Notes: generated by a model not told the origin, from the letters alone. Positions 9,663-19,576 are shown, numbered from the stretch's first letter. The stretch is 64,000 nt of DNA from Poriferisodalis sp965226645 (GCA_965226645.1 CBDDDL010000003.1:806001-870000); one strand, 5' to 3'. Translations and numbers: made by a program.

Positions 9663-9761
9663 TCAATCGGGCACCCCCAACATGCTGGCCGAAAAACCCC
9701 CCAAAAGCGGACACGAAGCCAACCGCAACACATAGAGTCAGAAACACCTCACACGCCGTAC

Positions 9762-9939
9762 AGTGGCCTCGCCGCGCACGAGCCGCAACCAGATCTCGTA
9801 CTTCTCCGACGGCGCCAGCAAACGCTTCTTCTTCCTCGGTCCCTGAGCCCCCACAACTCCTCCATCCAATCAATCGGGCACCCCCAACATGCTGGCCGAA
9901 AAACCCCCCAAAAGCGGACACGAAGCCAACCGCAACACA
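9762..9939 (-). mobile_element. Duplicated 5' end of the neighbouring IS3 (orfA start and terminus)
   Basis: This repeats, with a few substitutions, the orfA start and left terminus found at 9550-9732: the same KKKRLLAPSEKYEIW codons and the same CCGAAAAACCCCCCAAAAGC tract. It breaks off at CAGTGGCCTCG on one side and joins an IS1380 fragment on the other. It is the truncated end of a second copy. Confidence 0.8.
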
Positions 9940-10189
9940 GACCGGTGCGCCCGGCGCGCAGCATCCCGACATGATCGATATGAGCGGCCCCTGCGAGCAT
10001 CGCGGCGACCACCGTGAGAATCTTGCGGCCCGGGTTCGCGGAACCCGTGCCCACCCACCGATCGATCAGCCCCAACAGACCCAAACGGTCCATCAGCGTG
10101 CCCGCCAGGATCAGGCCCGCGTTGGCCACCAAGCCCTCATGGTCAAAGGTCGTTGCGAACCGGTCCAGCCTGCGCGATGACCCGGACAC
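9940..10189 (-). pseudogene. IS1380-family transposase, N-terminal fragment
   Basis: From a GTG at 10189, preceded by AGGAGG 8 nt upstream, the frame reads MSGSSRRLDRFATTFDHEG, then LVANAGLILAGTLMDRLGL and the NPGRKILTVVAAMLAG segment, the conserved beginning of IS1380-type transposases. It is cut at about 9940 by the IS3 end fragment; the catalytic core is gone. Confidence 0.78.
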
Positions 10190-10265
10190 AAAAAGTGCCT
10201 CCTGTTTTTGGGACGAACGTGACGAAAGACATCACGATCATCCCAGTTCAGGAGGCCTTTTTCGT
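10190..10265. repeat. Inverted repeat upstream of the IS1380 fragment
   Basis: AAAAAGTGCCTCCTG (10190-10204) and CAGGAGGCCTTTTT (10249-10262) are complementary arms about 44 nt apart. One arm includes the ribosome-binding site of the IS1380 gene. It could be the terminal repeat of that IS or a leader hairpin; nothing further is visible up to 10370. Confidence 0.5.
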
Positions 10266-10439
10266 GGACGCGGCAACCCCCACACACCCACCACAACGGT
10301 GGATTCAGGCTTAGCTCAGTCCCTCATCGCCGCGTCGCCCACACGACGGCCGCTTGACAAGAGAGCACGGGTCAGGACCACGTGTCGGGCCCGCCGGTGG
10401 TGATGCGCGAATCACGGTTGGACGTCGGAGTGGTCAGTT

Positions 10440-10690
10440 GGTGATGGTGCCGTCGATCTTGTGGCCTGCGAGCACGAACTCGCCGTTCAAGGTGTTGACG
10501 GCGGCGAGGTTGTTGTCGGTGCCGGTGATGGAGTGGAACCTCATCATCGGCCAACGCCACCTTGGTACTCAACGGAGTCCCCTCGGTCACGCCCGCTGGC
10601 AGCATCCCGAACGCGACCGCCGCCGATTCCCCGTCATCGTTGTCGCTGTCATCGAGCGCCGTCACCGTGAAATCAGCCGACGTCTGCGTC
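10440..10690 (-). pseudogene. Remnant of a Calx-beta surface protein
   Basis: The minus strand encodes TSADFTVTALDDSDNDDGES and then FGMLPAGVTEGTPLSTKVALADDE, the second half of a Calx-beta repeat like those in genes A, B and D. After a frame change it reads SITGTDNNLAAVNTLNGEFV and ends GTITN at 10440. Upstream the frame is replaced by a GC-rich low-complexity stretch (10695-10735). Probably the end of an eighth family member destroyed by rearrangement. Confidence 0.6.
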
Positions 10691-10754
10691 GAGCGGCGAG
10701 CGCGCGAGCGCGCGCTGCGGGGCGGCCCAGCGCGGTGTATCCGGGAGGCCTGTC

Positions 10755-10925
10755 CTGACGATGATGGGGTCATCCCGCATGACGTGATGATCACGTAAGC
10801 CGCATTAGTCAGGTCGTCATGGCCACGTCATCTTTTTTGTGCTGGTGTACGATGTGGAGTGATCTCGGCTGTCTCCGGTCGGTGTCGGTCCTGCTGCTGT
10901 TCGCTTGGAAGTCGGGGGTGTTGCG
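10755..10925 (+). promoter_or_regulatory. Leader of gene B with clustered GTCAT/ATGAC motifs
   Basis: The 60 bp around 10770-10830 hold at least four GTCAT or ATGAC words (GGTCATCC, GCATGACGTGATGATCACG, GTCGTCATGG, CGTCATC), as do leaders of genes C, D and E. The palindrome-like CGTGATGATCACG lies at 10785-10797. A GGGGGTG just before the GTG start could serve as ribosome-binding site. Regulatory role inferred from conservation between paralogs. Confidence 0.45.
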
Positions 10926-13900
10926 GTGTTGGTTCGGGGTTGGCGTGTTGGGGTGTTGTGCGTGGTTGCGGTGTTGTCGGTGTTGGTGCCTGTTGGGGGT
11001 GCGGGTTCTCAGTCGGCGCCGGTTGAGGGTGGTGTGAGGCTGGTGTTGGCCAATGGCGGGTCGTTGGCTGATGTGGGTGTGGCGGCGGGTTTGGTGGCGG
11101 CTGGTGTGGTCGATGCGTTGGTGGTGGCTGATTCGCCTGCGAGTTTGGGTGAGGGCGCGGCTGGTGTGGTGTCTTCGGTGCTGCCTTCGGGGGTGCTGGT
11201 GGTGGGCGGTCAGGCGGCGGTGTCCGATGAGGTGGTTGCGCAGCTGCGCGTGTTGTTGCCTGGTGTTGTGGTGGAGCGGCTGTGGGGTGCGACGCGGGTG
11301 GGCACGGCTGCGGTGGCGGCGCGTCGGGTGCTGGGCGCCGGCGGGGACGATGTGAGGGTGGCGTTGGCGAGCGGCTGGTCGCTGGCTGATGTGGGCGCGG
11401 CGGCGTCGCTGGTGGCGGCGGGCGGCGCGGACGCGGTGCTCTATGGGGGCCGTGACGGCCTGGGCGACGAGACCGCTCAGTTGCTGGGGGATTACCGTCC
11501 GCAGCGGATCGAGTTGGTGGGCGGCCCAGCAGCGCTGTCCGAGCAGGTTCGTGCCGAGGCGGTCGCCGCGGCCGGTGCTCAGGCGTCGTCGCTGCGGCTG
11601 TGGGGCGCGACGCGGATCGAGACCGCAGCGCGTGTGGCGCGTGTCGCGGCTGGGGACTGTGTGGCTGCTGCGGTGATCGCGAACGGATGGTCGCAGCCTG
11701 ATGTGGGCGCGGCTGCTGCGCTTGCGGCCGCGTGGGGCAACAGCGTGGTGCTCTACGCGCGGTCCGCTACCGACCTCGGCGACGCGGCCCGTCAGGCCAT
11801 CGCCGACATCGCGCCCCAGGGCATCACCCTGGTCGGCGACACCGACACCCTCGCCGAAGCACTCCGAGACGCCCTGCCCGCCGGCCGAAGCGCGCAACGC
11901 CTCGCCGACCCCCACCAGACCGCACGCCGAGCACTCAAGGACCCACCCCACAACTGCACCAACACCGGCAACAGCAACAGCGGAGGAGGAGGCACCGGCA
12001 CAAGAGGCGGCGGAGGCACAGGCGGCGGAGGGGGCACCACCACTGTCACCACCACACCGCCGGGGACACCCACAGTGAGCTTCGGCAGAGCCTCCTACAC
12101 CGCCGCCGAGGGCGGCACCCCCGCTGCTGTCACCGTGTTGCTGTCGCAGGCGTCGAGCCAAACAGTGACCGTGCCGCTGGACGTGACACCTCACGGTGGT
12201 GCCACACCTGACGACTACACGACGCCGTCGCAAGTGACGTTCAACGCGGGGCAGACAACCGCCGCCTTCACCGTCACAGCAGCAGACGACAACGACAACG
12301 ACGACGGCGAGAGCATCACGATCGGATTCGGGAACCTGCCCACAGGGGTGACCGCGGGGACTCCGTTCACTACGACGGTGAATCTGGACGACAACGACGC
12401 GGCGGACCTGGTGGTGAGCCGCGGGTCGCTGACGGTCGGCGAGGACGGCGACGGCACCTTCACGGTGAGGCTCGCCACCCGGCCGACCCAGCAGGTGTCG
12501 GTGACCGTGACCTCCGGCGACTCCAGTGCGGCGTCGGTGCCGGCGCAGCCGCTGACGTTCACGACCGGCAACTGGGAAACCGCCCAGTCGGTGACCGTGT
12601 CAGGTGTGCACGACGACGACACCCGCGACGAGTCGGTGACCGTGACCCTGTCGGCGTCCGGGGGCGACTACGCAGGCGAGACAGCGACTGTGGCGGTGTC
12701 GGTGGACGACGACGACGACGCGGCGGACCTGGTGGTGAGCCGCGGGTCGCTGACGGTCGGCGAGGACGGCGACGGCACCTTCACGGTGAGGCTCGCCACC
12801 CGGCCGACCCAGCAGGTGTCGGTGACCGTGACCTCCGGCGACTCCAGTGCGGTGTCGGTGCCGGCGCAGCCGCTGACGTTCACGACCGGCAACTGGGAAA
12901 CCGCCCAGTCGGTGACCGTGTCAGGTGTGCACGACGACGACACCCGCGACGAGTCGGTGACCGTGACCCTGTCGGCGTCCGGGGGCGACTACGCAGGCGA
13001 GACAGCGACTGTGGCGGTGTCGGTGGACGACAACGACACAACGACGACGCCGACGGTGCGCTTCGGGGCATCACAGTACGCCGCGACCGAGGGGGGCGCG
13101 GAGGCGGCGGTGACCGTGGAGCTGACCACGGCGCTGACGCACGAGGTGACGGTGCCGGTGACAGCGACACCCAAAGGAGGGGCGACAACGGACGACTACA
13201 CGCTGTCGCCCACACCAGTGACAGTGACGTTCGCTGCGGGCCACACGACCGCGACATTCACAGTCGCCGCGACCGACGACACTGTCTACGACGACAAAGG
13301 TGAACGCGTCAAGCTCGGCTTCGGGATACTGCCCGACGGGGTGGCCGCTGCTGCTCCCCGCACCTCGCATGTGTCGCTTGTCGACAACGAAAACCCGCCG
13401 CAGGTCACAGTGCGCTTCGGCGAAGCCTCCTACACCGCCACCGAGGGCGGCACCCCTGCCACCGTCATCGTGACACTGTCAGCGGATCCCGAGCGGGCCG
13501 TTACCGTTCGCGTCGAGGTCACCGCCCACAGCGGCGCGACCGCTAAGGATTACAGGCTCCCGGCGTCCCGTGCAACGTTCGCCCGCGGGGAAACGACCAA
13601 GCAGATCACGGTCACCGCGGTCGCTGACTGTGACGACGACGAGGACGAGAGCATCACGATCGGATTCGGCGATCTGCCCCAAGGAGTGTCCGAGGACACC
13701 TCGGCCACCGCCATAGCCACCGCCTTGGTAAGCCTGATCGACGTCAGCGAACCATCGACGGAGCCATTCGCGCGAGTCCCCTGCCTTGATGTTCACCCGC
13801 TGACCGACCGCTCTAGTGCGCCGGCGAAAGAGTGGTTTACCGAGCCGCGTGACTTATGGTCGGACGGGGTGACGTTGTGGCTGCTCAGCGACGCCGTCAG

Positions 13901-14807
13901 CGAGTACGTGTACGCGTATAACTTGGACACCGGCGCGCGGGATCGTGGCAAGGACATTCCCATCGCGTACAACTCGCGCAAAGGACAGCATTGGAATCAG
14001 ATCCCGTATCCGTGGGGAATGTGGTCTGACGGTGAGATCTTGAGGGTTGTGGATCGGACCCGTGAAAAGATCTTTGCTTTCGATCTCGGCACCGGCGTCT
14101 ATCGATCGGACTTGAACATCGCCAGTCCGTTTAATGCCGGCAATCGCAATCCCACCGGGATGTGGTCTGATGGTGAGATCGTGTGGGTGACCGACTACAT
14201 CCTGGACAAGATCTTCGCTTATGAGCTCGATGGGGGCGCGAGGCGCTCGGAGCGTGACATCGACACGCTCGCGTCCAATGGCGTGCAGCACCCGACGAGC
14301 CTGTGGTCTGACGGGATCACCATCTGGGTGCTCGACGACAGAGACGACAGGATCTACGCGTTCGACCTCGCGACCAAAGTCAGAAAGTCTGACCTGGACT
14401 TCGCGACGATGACGGCTGCGGACAATCACAATCTCCACGGCATGTGGTCCAATGGAGTCACGATGTGGGTGACCGACCACAACGACAACAGGGTGTACGC
14501 GTACAACATGCCGGTGACATCAGCGCTGACCTCGCTGTCGGCCGCAGGGGTGGACTTCGGGCTGTTCCAGCCGGGGGTCACGAACTACCAGGCGACGGTG
14601 GCGGCGGGCACGACGTCCACGGCGGTGACCGCCGTGGCAGCGTTCACCTCTACGACGGTTGCTGTGTCCTACGTCGGAGGCGACATGAGCACCGGGACCA
14701 ACACCACGGTGCCGCTGAGCGCAGGCGAGAACATCATCACGATCACCGCCACCAACGGCGACCAGTCCCACACCTACACACTGACCGTCACCGTTCCCGC
14801 ATCATGA
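10926..14807 (+). CDS. Surface protein B: cell-wall-binding repeats, Calx-beta, WSDG repeats, cadherin-like tail
   Basis: A protein of 1293 residues from a GTG at 10926, chosen because GGGGGTG lies upstream and the paralogs begin at the same place; a TTG at 10905 is the alternative. Order: signal peptide to about 27; three cell-wall-binding repeats (about 30-330); Gly-rich linker (335-375); a Calx-beta repeat; two near-identical 107-residue units (AADLVVSRGSLTVGEDGDG); two more Calx-beta repeats (to about 935); four or five repeats with the motif WSDGxxxWVxDxxxDxIxAFxL (about 960-1195), probably propeller-like blades; and a final cadherin-like beta-sandwich (LTSLSAAGVDFGLFQPGVTNYQ). It should be exported and held on the wall. 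Bases 10935-13277 are an inverted copy of gene A; the tail is unique. No transmembrane anchor or LPXTG. Confidence 0.9.
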   Translation: MLVRGWRVGVLCVVAVLSVLVPVGGAGSQSAPVEGGVRLVLANGGSLADVGVAAGLVAAGVVDALVVADSPASLGEGAAGVVSSVLPSGVLVVGGQAAVSDEVVAQLRVLLPGVVVERLWGATRVGTAAVAARRVLGAGGDDVRVALASGWSLADVGAAASLVAAGGADAVLYGGRDGLGDETAQLLGDYRPQRIELVGGPAALSEQVRAEAVAAAGAQASSLRLWGATRIETAARVARVAAGDCVAAAVIANGWSQPDVGAAAALAAAWGNSVVLYARSATDLGDAARQAIADIAPQGITLVGDTDTLAEALRDALPAGRSAQRLADPHQTARRALKDPPHNCTNTGNSNSGGGGTGTRGGGGTGGGGGTTTVTTTPPGTPTVSFGRASYTAAEGGTPAAVTVLLSQASSQTVTVPLDVTPHGGATPDDYTTPSQVTFNAGQTTAAFTVTAADDNDNDDGESITIGFGNLPTGVTAGTPFTTTVNLDDNDAADLVVSRGSLTVGEDGDGTFTVRLATRPTQQVSVTVTSGDSSAASVPAQPLTFTTGNWETAQSVTVSGVHDDDTRDESVTVTLSASGGDYAGETATVAVSVDDDDDAADLVVSRGSLTVGEDGDGTFTVRLATRPTQQVSVTVTSGDSSAVSVPAQPLTFTTGNWETAQSVTVSGVHDDDTRDESVTVTLSASGGDYAGETATVAVSVDDNDTTTTPTVRFGASQYAATEGGAEAAVTVELTTALTHEVTVPVTATPKGGATTDDYTLSPTPVTVTFAAGHTTATFTVAATDDTVYDDKGERVKLGFGILPDGVAAAAPRTSHVSLVDNENPPQVTVRFGEASYTATEGGTPATVIVTLSADPERAVTVRVEVTAHSGATAKDYRLPASRATFARGETTKQITVTAVADCDDDEDESITIGFGDLPQGVSEDTSATAIATALVSLIDVSEPSTEPFARVPCLDVHPLTDRSSAPAKEWFTEPRDLWSDGVTLWLLSDAVSEYVYAYNLDTGARDRGKDIPIAYNSRKGQHWNQIPYPWGMWSDGEILRVVDRTREKIFAFDLGTGVYRSDLNIASPFNAGNRNPTGMWSDGEIVWVTDYILDKIFAYELDGGARRSERDIDTLASNGVQHPTSLWSDGITIWVLDDRDDRIYAFDLATKVRKSDLDFATMTAADNHNLHGMWSNGVTMWVTDHNDNRVYAYNMPVTSALTSLSAAGVDFGLFQPGVTNYQATVAAGTTSTAVTAVAAFTSTTVAVSYVGGDMSTGTNTTVPLSAGENIITITATNGDQSHTYTLTVTVPAS
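12402..13034 (+). repeat. Tandem 321-bp repeat inside gene B (two copies)
   Basis: The segment starting GCGGACCTGGTGGTGAGCCG at 12402 recurs at 12723 with almost no change (one GCG/GTG difference noticed). Each copy encodes one 107-residue beta unit. The same pair exists in gene A (starts at 1172 and 854 on the minus strand) with a 318-bp period, one codon shorter. Such identical in-frame repeats can gain or lose units by recombination. Confidence 0.9.
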
Positions 14808-14933
14808 AACCGGCCTATCCCAACTGACCTATCGATCGCCTTGAACACTCGCACCTCTTACAGTGGGCGCATCGGGACCATGTCGCATTGCGTCGGATCA
14901 GGGAGGCGTGGAGGCCCACTGGGTCGCCGGCTA

Positions 14934-16028
14934 CTAGTGTCCTGTTTGGGGAATTCGGTGGATATATGAGGCGAGGTTGTCGAGTATCTGGTCTGCGGTC
15001 TTGCGCCACATGAAGGGTTTGGGGTCCTGGTTCCAGTTTTCGACCCAGGTGTTGATGGAGTCTTTGAGGTCTTTGACGCTGGTGTGGGTGCCGCGTCGGA
15101 GCCATTTGGTGGTGAGCTCTGAGAACCAGCGCTCGACGAGGTTCATCGGGGAGCTGTAGGTGGGGGTGAAGTGGAGCTTGAAGCGGGGGTGTGCGACGAG
15201 CCAGCGTTTGACGGCGGGGGTCTTGTGGGTGGAGACGTTGTCTGCCACGACGTGCACGTCGAGGTGGGAGGGGACTTCTTTGTCGATGAGGTTCAAGAAC
15301 TTTCTGAACTCTTCTGAGCGGTGCCGTTGTGTCATCGACGTGATGACGTTGCCCGAGGCGGTGTCGAGCGCCGCGAACAGGTTGGTGGTGCCGTGGCGGC
15401 GGTAGTCGTGGGTGCGCCGCTGGGGCGTGCCGGGCATCAGCGGCAGGATCGGGGCGGTGCGGTCCAGGGCCTGGATCTGTGTCTTTTCGTCCACGCACAG
15501 CACGACCGCGGCCTCCGGGGGGTTGAGGTACAGCCCCACGACGTCGCAGGCCTTGTCGACGGACTGCGGGTCCGGGGACAGCTCGAAATCCTCGGCGAGG
15601 TGGGGCTTGAGACCGAACGCCCCCCAGATGGCGTGCACCGACGACGGCGAGATGCCCGCTGCTTTGGCCATCGACCGCGTCGACCAGTGCGTCGCGTCGA
15701 CCGGCGCGGACTCCAAGGTGAGCACGATCACCTCCTCGACGGCGGCGTCGTCGATGGTGCGCGGCGGCCCCGGCCGCGGGTCGTCGCAGAGCCCGTCGAG
15801 GCGGCGCTCGGCGAACCGCGAGCGCCACTTGGCCGCCGTCGCGGGATGGCACCCCAGCTCGGCGGCGATGTCTTTGTTGTAGCGGCCCTCGGCCGCCCCC
15901 AGCACGATCCGGCACCGCAGCGCCAGCGCCTGAGACGACTTCGGGCGGCGAGCCCACCGCTCCAGCGTGGCGCGTTCCTCGTCGTCCAGCACGATCACAG
16001 CCGTCGGCCGTCCCCGCCTTGCACTCAT
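14934..16028 (-). CDS. IS630-family transposase, apparently intact
   Basis: 364 residues from MSARRGRPTAV. An N-terminal winged-helix/HTH part (ALRCRIVLGAAEG, NKDIAAELGCHPATAAKW) is followed by the DDE domain: Asp180 in LCVDEKTQ, Asp263 in VVADNVSTH and Glu299 in MNLVERWF, with 35 residues between the last two. All three catalytic residues are present and no frameshift is seen, making this one of the few transposases here likely to work. The stop codon TAG is completed by the TA target duplication and one flanking base (14934-14936). Confidence 0.93.
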   Translation of the reverse strand: MSARRGRPTAVIVLDDEERATLERWARRPKSSQALALRCRIVLGAAEGRYNKDIAAELGCHPATAAKWRSRFAERRLDGLCDDPRPGPPRTIDDAAVEEVIVLTLESAPVDATHWSTRSMAKAAGISPSSVHAIWGAFGLKPHLAEDFELSPDPQSVDKACDVVGLYLNPPEAAVVLCVDEKTQIQALDRTAPILPLMPGTPQRRTHDYRRHGTTNLFAALDTASGNVITSMTQRHRSEEFRKFLNLIDKEVPSHLDVHVVADNVSTHKTPAVKRWLVAHPRFKLHFTPTYSSPMNLVERWFSELTTKWLRRGTHTSVKDLKDSINTWVENWNQDPKPFMWRKTADQILDNLASYIHRIPQTGH

Positions 16029-16107
16029 ATCGGTCCCCGTTCATCGCCTGCCGCAGCCACGCTGCCGCCCCACCATGTTACCGCGACCAACTAAACAAAC
16101 ATGACAC
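14937..16107 (-). mobile_element. IS630-family element (1171 bp) flanked by TA
   Basis: Terminal repeats GTGTC(C/A)TGTTTG face inward at both ends and the element is bounded by TA at 14935-14936 and 16108-16109, the TA target duplication characteristic of IS630/Tc1-mariner elements. It appears to have landed next to or inside an IS110 remnant. The 130 bp between gene B and this element hold no gene. Confidence 0.92.
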
Positions 16108-16109
16108 TA

Positions 16110-16714
16110 GGGACCGCAGGGCGGTGGTGGCGGCGGCGGTGACGTGGTCGGGGCTGGGGTCCGGGCCGCCAGCGGGTGCATGTCTCGACGAGCGAGGCGG
16201 TGCTGTGGCCTGCTGGGCGGTCCTTGAGGTGCTCGCCGGCGGTGACGATCAGGCCGGCGATCTGGTTGGCGGCCTGGGTGCGGGACTTGACCGCGGAGCG
16301 CCGCGCCACCGAGAGCATCCTGATCGCCTCCACGGGGCCGTCCGCGGATTTCGGCACAGCAGCGGCCTGGCCGTTGAGTGCCGCACGCGCAGCAGCCTCG
16401 GCGTCGACAGCGTCGGTGTTGGCGCGGCGGCGGCGCGTGGGGCGGTTCGGGCGGCTCGCCCTCGACCACGTCGACGTCGGCGGTTGCGAGATGGCGGGCG
16501 AGGCCGGCGCCGTACGAGCCGGTGCCCTCAACGCCGACGCGCGTGACACGGCCGTGCGAGCTGAGCCAGCCCAACAGATTTGCGTAGCCGTGGGCGTCGG
16601 CTGCGAACTCAGCGGTGTCCCCCAGCCGCCCCGCGGCGTTGATCGCTGCGGCGACATGGATGTTCTTGTGGGTGCCGGCCCCCGCCGAATATCTCGGTTC
16701 GGTCCTGTGTCATG
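16110..16714 (-). pseudogene. IS110-family transposase, truncated and frameshifted
   Basis: Starting from ATG at about 16714 (MTQDRTEIF), a first frameshift leads to THKNIHVAAAINAAGRLGD and GVEGTGSYGAGLARHL, and a second to NTDAVDAEAAARAALNGQ and RTQAANQIAGLIV: the DEDD N-terminal domain of IS110 transposases. The first catalytic Asp position (normally GIDTHK) reads GAGTHK. The C-terminal Ser-containing domain is missing; the sequence stops at the IS630 boundary. Bases 16715-16905 upstream hold no gene. Confidence 0.8.
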
Positions 16715-18166
16715 ATGGCAATGCCTCCTTGTGGTCATCCAACTCTCGGGGGCACCACCGGCCGCGACGGCGCACAGAACACTCACGGTGTGGGGTTCAA
16801 GGCTCCTATCAGGTCACGTCCGCCCGACCGGTCGGTGCGCGCCCTGCCGTCGGCAACGAGCCGACAGATCTACCGAACCGCATCACCAAGAGCCAGTTGT
16901 CAAGCGGGTCAGACCCGTCCCGACGGCAAGGCCCCAACAGTCTGAGTGTTGGCAAGGTTGGGGAAGCCTCGTGCTGATCGTTTGACGTGGTTGATTCGTG
17001 CGTTGGCTGCTTCGGTGCGGGCGTTGCTGGTGCGGGTTCGCACGGCGGTTCCGATTTCGGTGTGCCGGCGGCGCAGCGTGCGGGCCAGGGTGGCGAGCTC
17101 GGGCGGGGCGCTGGGGTGTGCGCACCAGTCGATCGCTTCGTCGAGGTGCTGTTGCGCGTCGAGGGGATTGTCGGCGCGGAAGATGTCGCGGACGTGTTCT
17201 TTGGCGACCCAGCACTCGCGGATCTCGTCTGTGGGGTCGGCTGCGGCGAGGGCTGCGAGCATCTTGGCCCACGCGGCGGCGTCGAGCCGTTCGGCGCCGG
17301 TGAGCAGCAGCTTGGGGATCTGATGGAGCGGGTCGTTGTTGGGGCCTCGGTGCCCGGTGGTCTCGTTGGGGACGCGTCGGCGGGCGCCGTCGAGCGCCTG
17401 GTTCGCGAGGCGCACGATCCCGAACGCGTCGGCTGCGATGTTCATGCTGTCGCTCAGGTGCGTGTCGCGGCGTGCGCGTGCGATGCCGCTGCGGCAGCCC
17501 TCGTGGGGGTCACAGCACACGACCTCGATGCCCGCTAGCCATTCCGGGGGCCCGGGACGCGAGCCATCTGCCCACCTCAGCGCCGTCGCGGCCGTCGAAG
17601 ACGTCGAGCACCTGCCCGGTCGCGGCATCGACAGCGGCGCTCACACAGCGGCGGCGGCGGCCCCGCCCAGCGGAGCCCGTCACGGTCTCGTCGAGCCCCA
17701 GCCGCGCCGCCGGACCCACCCGTTCCGGGTCGTCGGCGACCTGCTGGGCGGCGCCGCCGACCGAGGACCACACCGTGGCCCACGCGACCCCCAGCCGACG
17801 CGCCGCCGACGCTACGGTGCCCTCCACCGCCGCGAGACGGCCCACAGCCCACTGCGCGGCCCGGCGGGCCGGCACCCGCCGAGGACCCGCCAGCTCGCAC
17901 TCCTCGGTCCGTGTCCGCACCTCGCACTCGACCCTCGGGCACCACCAGATGCGCTTGCGCCACCGCACCTCGCACCCGGCGCCGCCCGCGCCCGGCGCGT
18001 CGCGCAGCCGCACCTCCCGGCGGCCCTTGGACCGCGCCCGCGCACCGCACGCACCGCACAACACCGTCTGCGCGTCGGGCGTCTGCACCCACACCACGAT
18101 CTCGCCGCCCTCGACGCGAACCCGCGTGATCTCCACGCGGTCCGCGCCCCCCAACACCACGGAACC

Positions 18167-19576
18167 GGGACTGTCAGAAATTTTGTGTATCGGTTGTGAT
18201 CTGAGGGTCCGCGGCTGGGAGCTGCGGACTGGGAAGGATCATGTCTGTGACTGATCAGATTCTGCCGGTTTTGCCGGCGAGCGAGGCTGCCGGCGAGGCG
18301 GCGATGAGGGACTGGGCTGAGTTGTTGGTCGCCCGGGCCCGTGACGAGGGCGTGGAGCTGACCGGTGAGGGCGGCCTGTTGACGGGGCTGGTCCGCCAGG
18401 TGCTCCAGATCGGTCTCGAGGTCGAGATGACCGAGCATCTGGGCTATGAGCGTCACGCTGTTGAGGGCCGCGGGTCGCCGAACTCGCGTAACGGGACGAC
18501 GCCCAAGACGGTGACGACCGAGATCGGCCAGGTCGAGCTGGCGGTGCCGCGTGATCGGGCGGGGACGTTCGCCCCGGTGACGGCACCGCAAGCACCGCCG
18601 CCGCCTCGAGGGCCTGTCGGGCAACGTGATCTCGTTGTACGCGAAAGGGCTCACGACCGGCGAGATTCAGGCGCACCTCGACGAGATCTACGGCATCGGC
18701 GTGAGCCGGGAGACGATCTCGAAGATCACCGACGCGATCGTGGCCGACATGACGGCGTGGCAGAACCGGCCCCTCGACGCGGTCTACCCGGTGCTGGGTT
18801 CGACGCGATCGTGGTCAAGGTCCGCGACGCGCAGGTCGCCAACCGGCCCGTGTACGTCGCCATCGGCGTGGATCTCGCCGGCGAACGCGACGTGGGGGGC
18901 CTGTGGCTCGGGCCCGCCGGCGGCGAGGGCGCCAAGCAGTGGGCCACGATGCTGACCGAGCTGCGAAACCGCGGCCTGGCCGACGCGTTGATCGTGTGCT
19001 GCGACGGGCTGCGGGGGGCCTGCCCGAGTCGATCCGCGCCACCTGGCCCGACGCGACAGTCCAGACCTGCGTCGTGCACATGGTCCGCAACAGCCTCCGG
19101 TATGCGTCCAAGAAACACTGGGGCCAGATCACCAAAGCCATGCGAGAGATCTCTGCACCGCACCCACCGTGGGCGCCGCCGAGGCCCGCTTCGCCGAGTT
19201 CTCCGCCGACTGGGCCCACACATACCCGGCCATGATCCAGTCCTGGCACAACAGCTGGGACGAGTTCGTGCCGTTCCTGGCGTTCCCCGCCGAGCTGCGC
19301 AGAGTCGTCTACACCACAAACGCCATAGAAAGCCTCAACGCCCGCTTCCGAAGAGCAGTCCGACACCGAGGCCACTCACCGCAACGAACAGGCCGCGATG
19401 AAAATCCTCTACCTTGTCGCCACCACCAGACGCAAGAACGGCCGCAACCTGGTCGGCAAGACCAACAGCTGGAACACCATCCTCAACACACTCACCGTCC
19501 ACTACGGCGACCGCATCGCCGACCACATCCGATGAACACCATCACGCGCCGGATACACAAAGAATCTGACAGTCCT
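18167..19576 (+). mobile_element. IS256-family element, copy 2 (1410 bp)
   Basis: Ends GGGACTGTCAGAAATTTTGTG and AGGACTGTCAGATTCTTTGTG (complement) form the inverted repeats. An exact 8-bp target duplication ACGGAACC lies at 18159-18166 and 19577-19584, and the two flanks rejoin into the uninterrupted ISL3 sequence seen in copy 2 of that element. It is almost identical to copy 3 at 27098. Confidence 0.95.
18241..19535 (+). pseudogene. IS256-family transposase, copy 2, multiple frameshifts
   Basis: The frame from MSVTDQILPVLP holds the N-terminal domain; a shift near 18590 leads to ISLYAKGLTTGEIQAHLDEI; another near 18797 to AIVVKVRDAQVANRPVYVAI; another in a six-G run near 19013 to LPESIRATWP and CVVHMVRN; another near 19150 to AAEARFAEFSADW; and a last near 19370 to NEQAAMKILYLVA, ending DHIR. 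Catalytic segments of the IS256 DDE domain (AIGVDLAGERDVGGLW, LIVCCDGL, TTNAIESLN) are all recognisable. Copy 3 carries the same set of breaks. Confidence 0.9.

Larger units (their letters stand above)
6049..9732 (-). mobile_element. IS3-family element split by a group II intron
   Basis: Ends carry TGTGT..GTGTCCGCTTTT inverted repeats. Without the 2161-bp intron the element is 1523 bp, close to the 1518 bp of IS3 copies 1 and 2, to which its proteins are related but clearly divergent (KRLLAPSEKYEIWLQ against KRFLAPQEKFEIWMQ). orfA is intact; orfB is interrupted exactly between codons for Ile and Thr of WIYDI/THW. No convincing target duplication was found. Confidence 0.82.

Noticed and set aside
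12402..13034. Tandem repeat as possible assembly duplication
   Set aside because: The same two-unit structure with a slightly different period exists independently in gene A, so it is more likely real.
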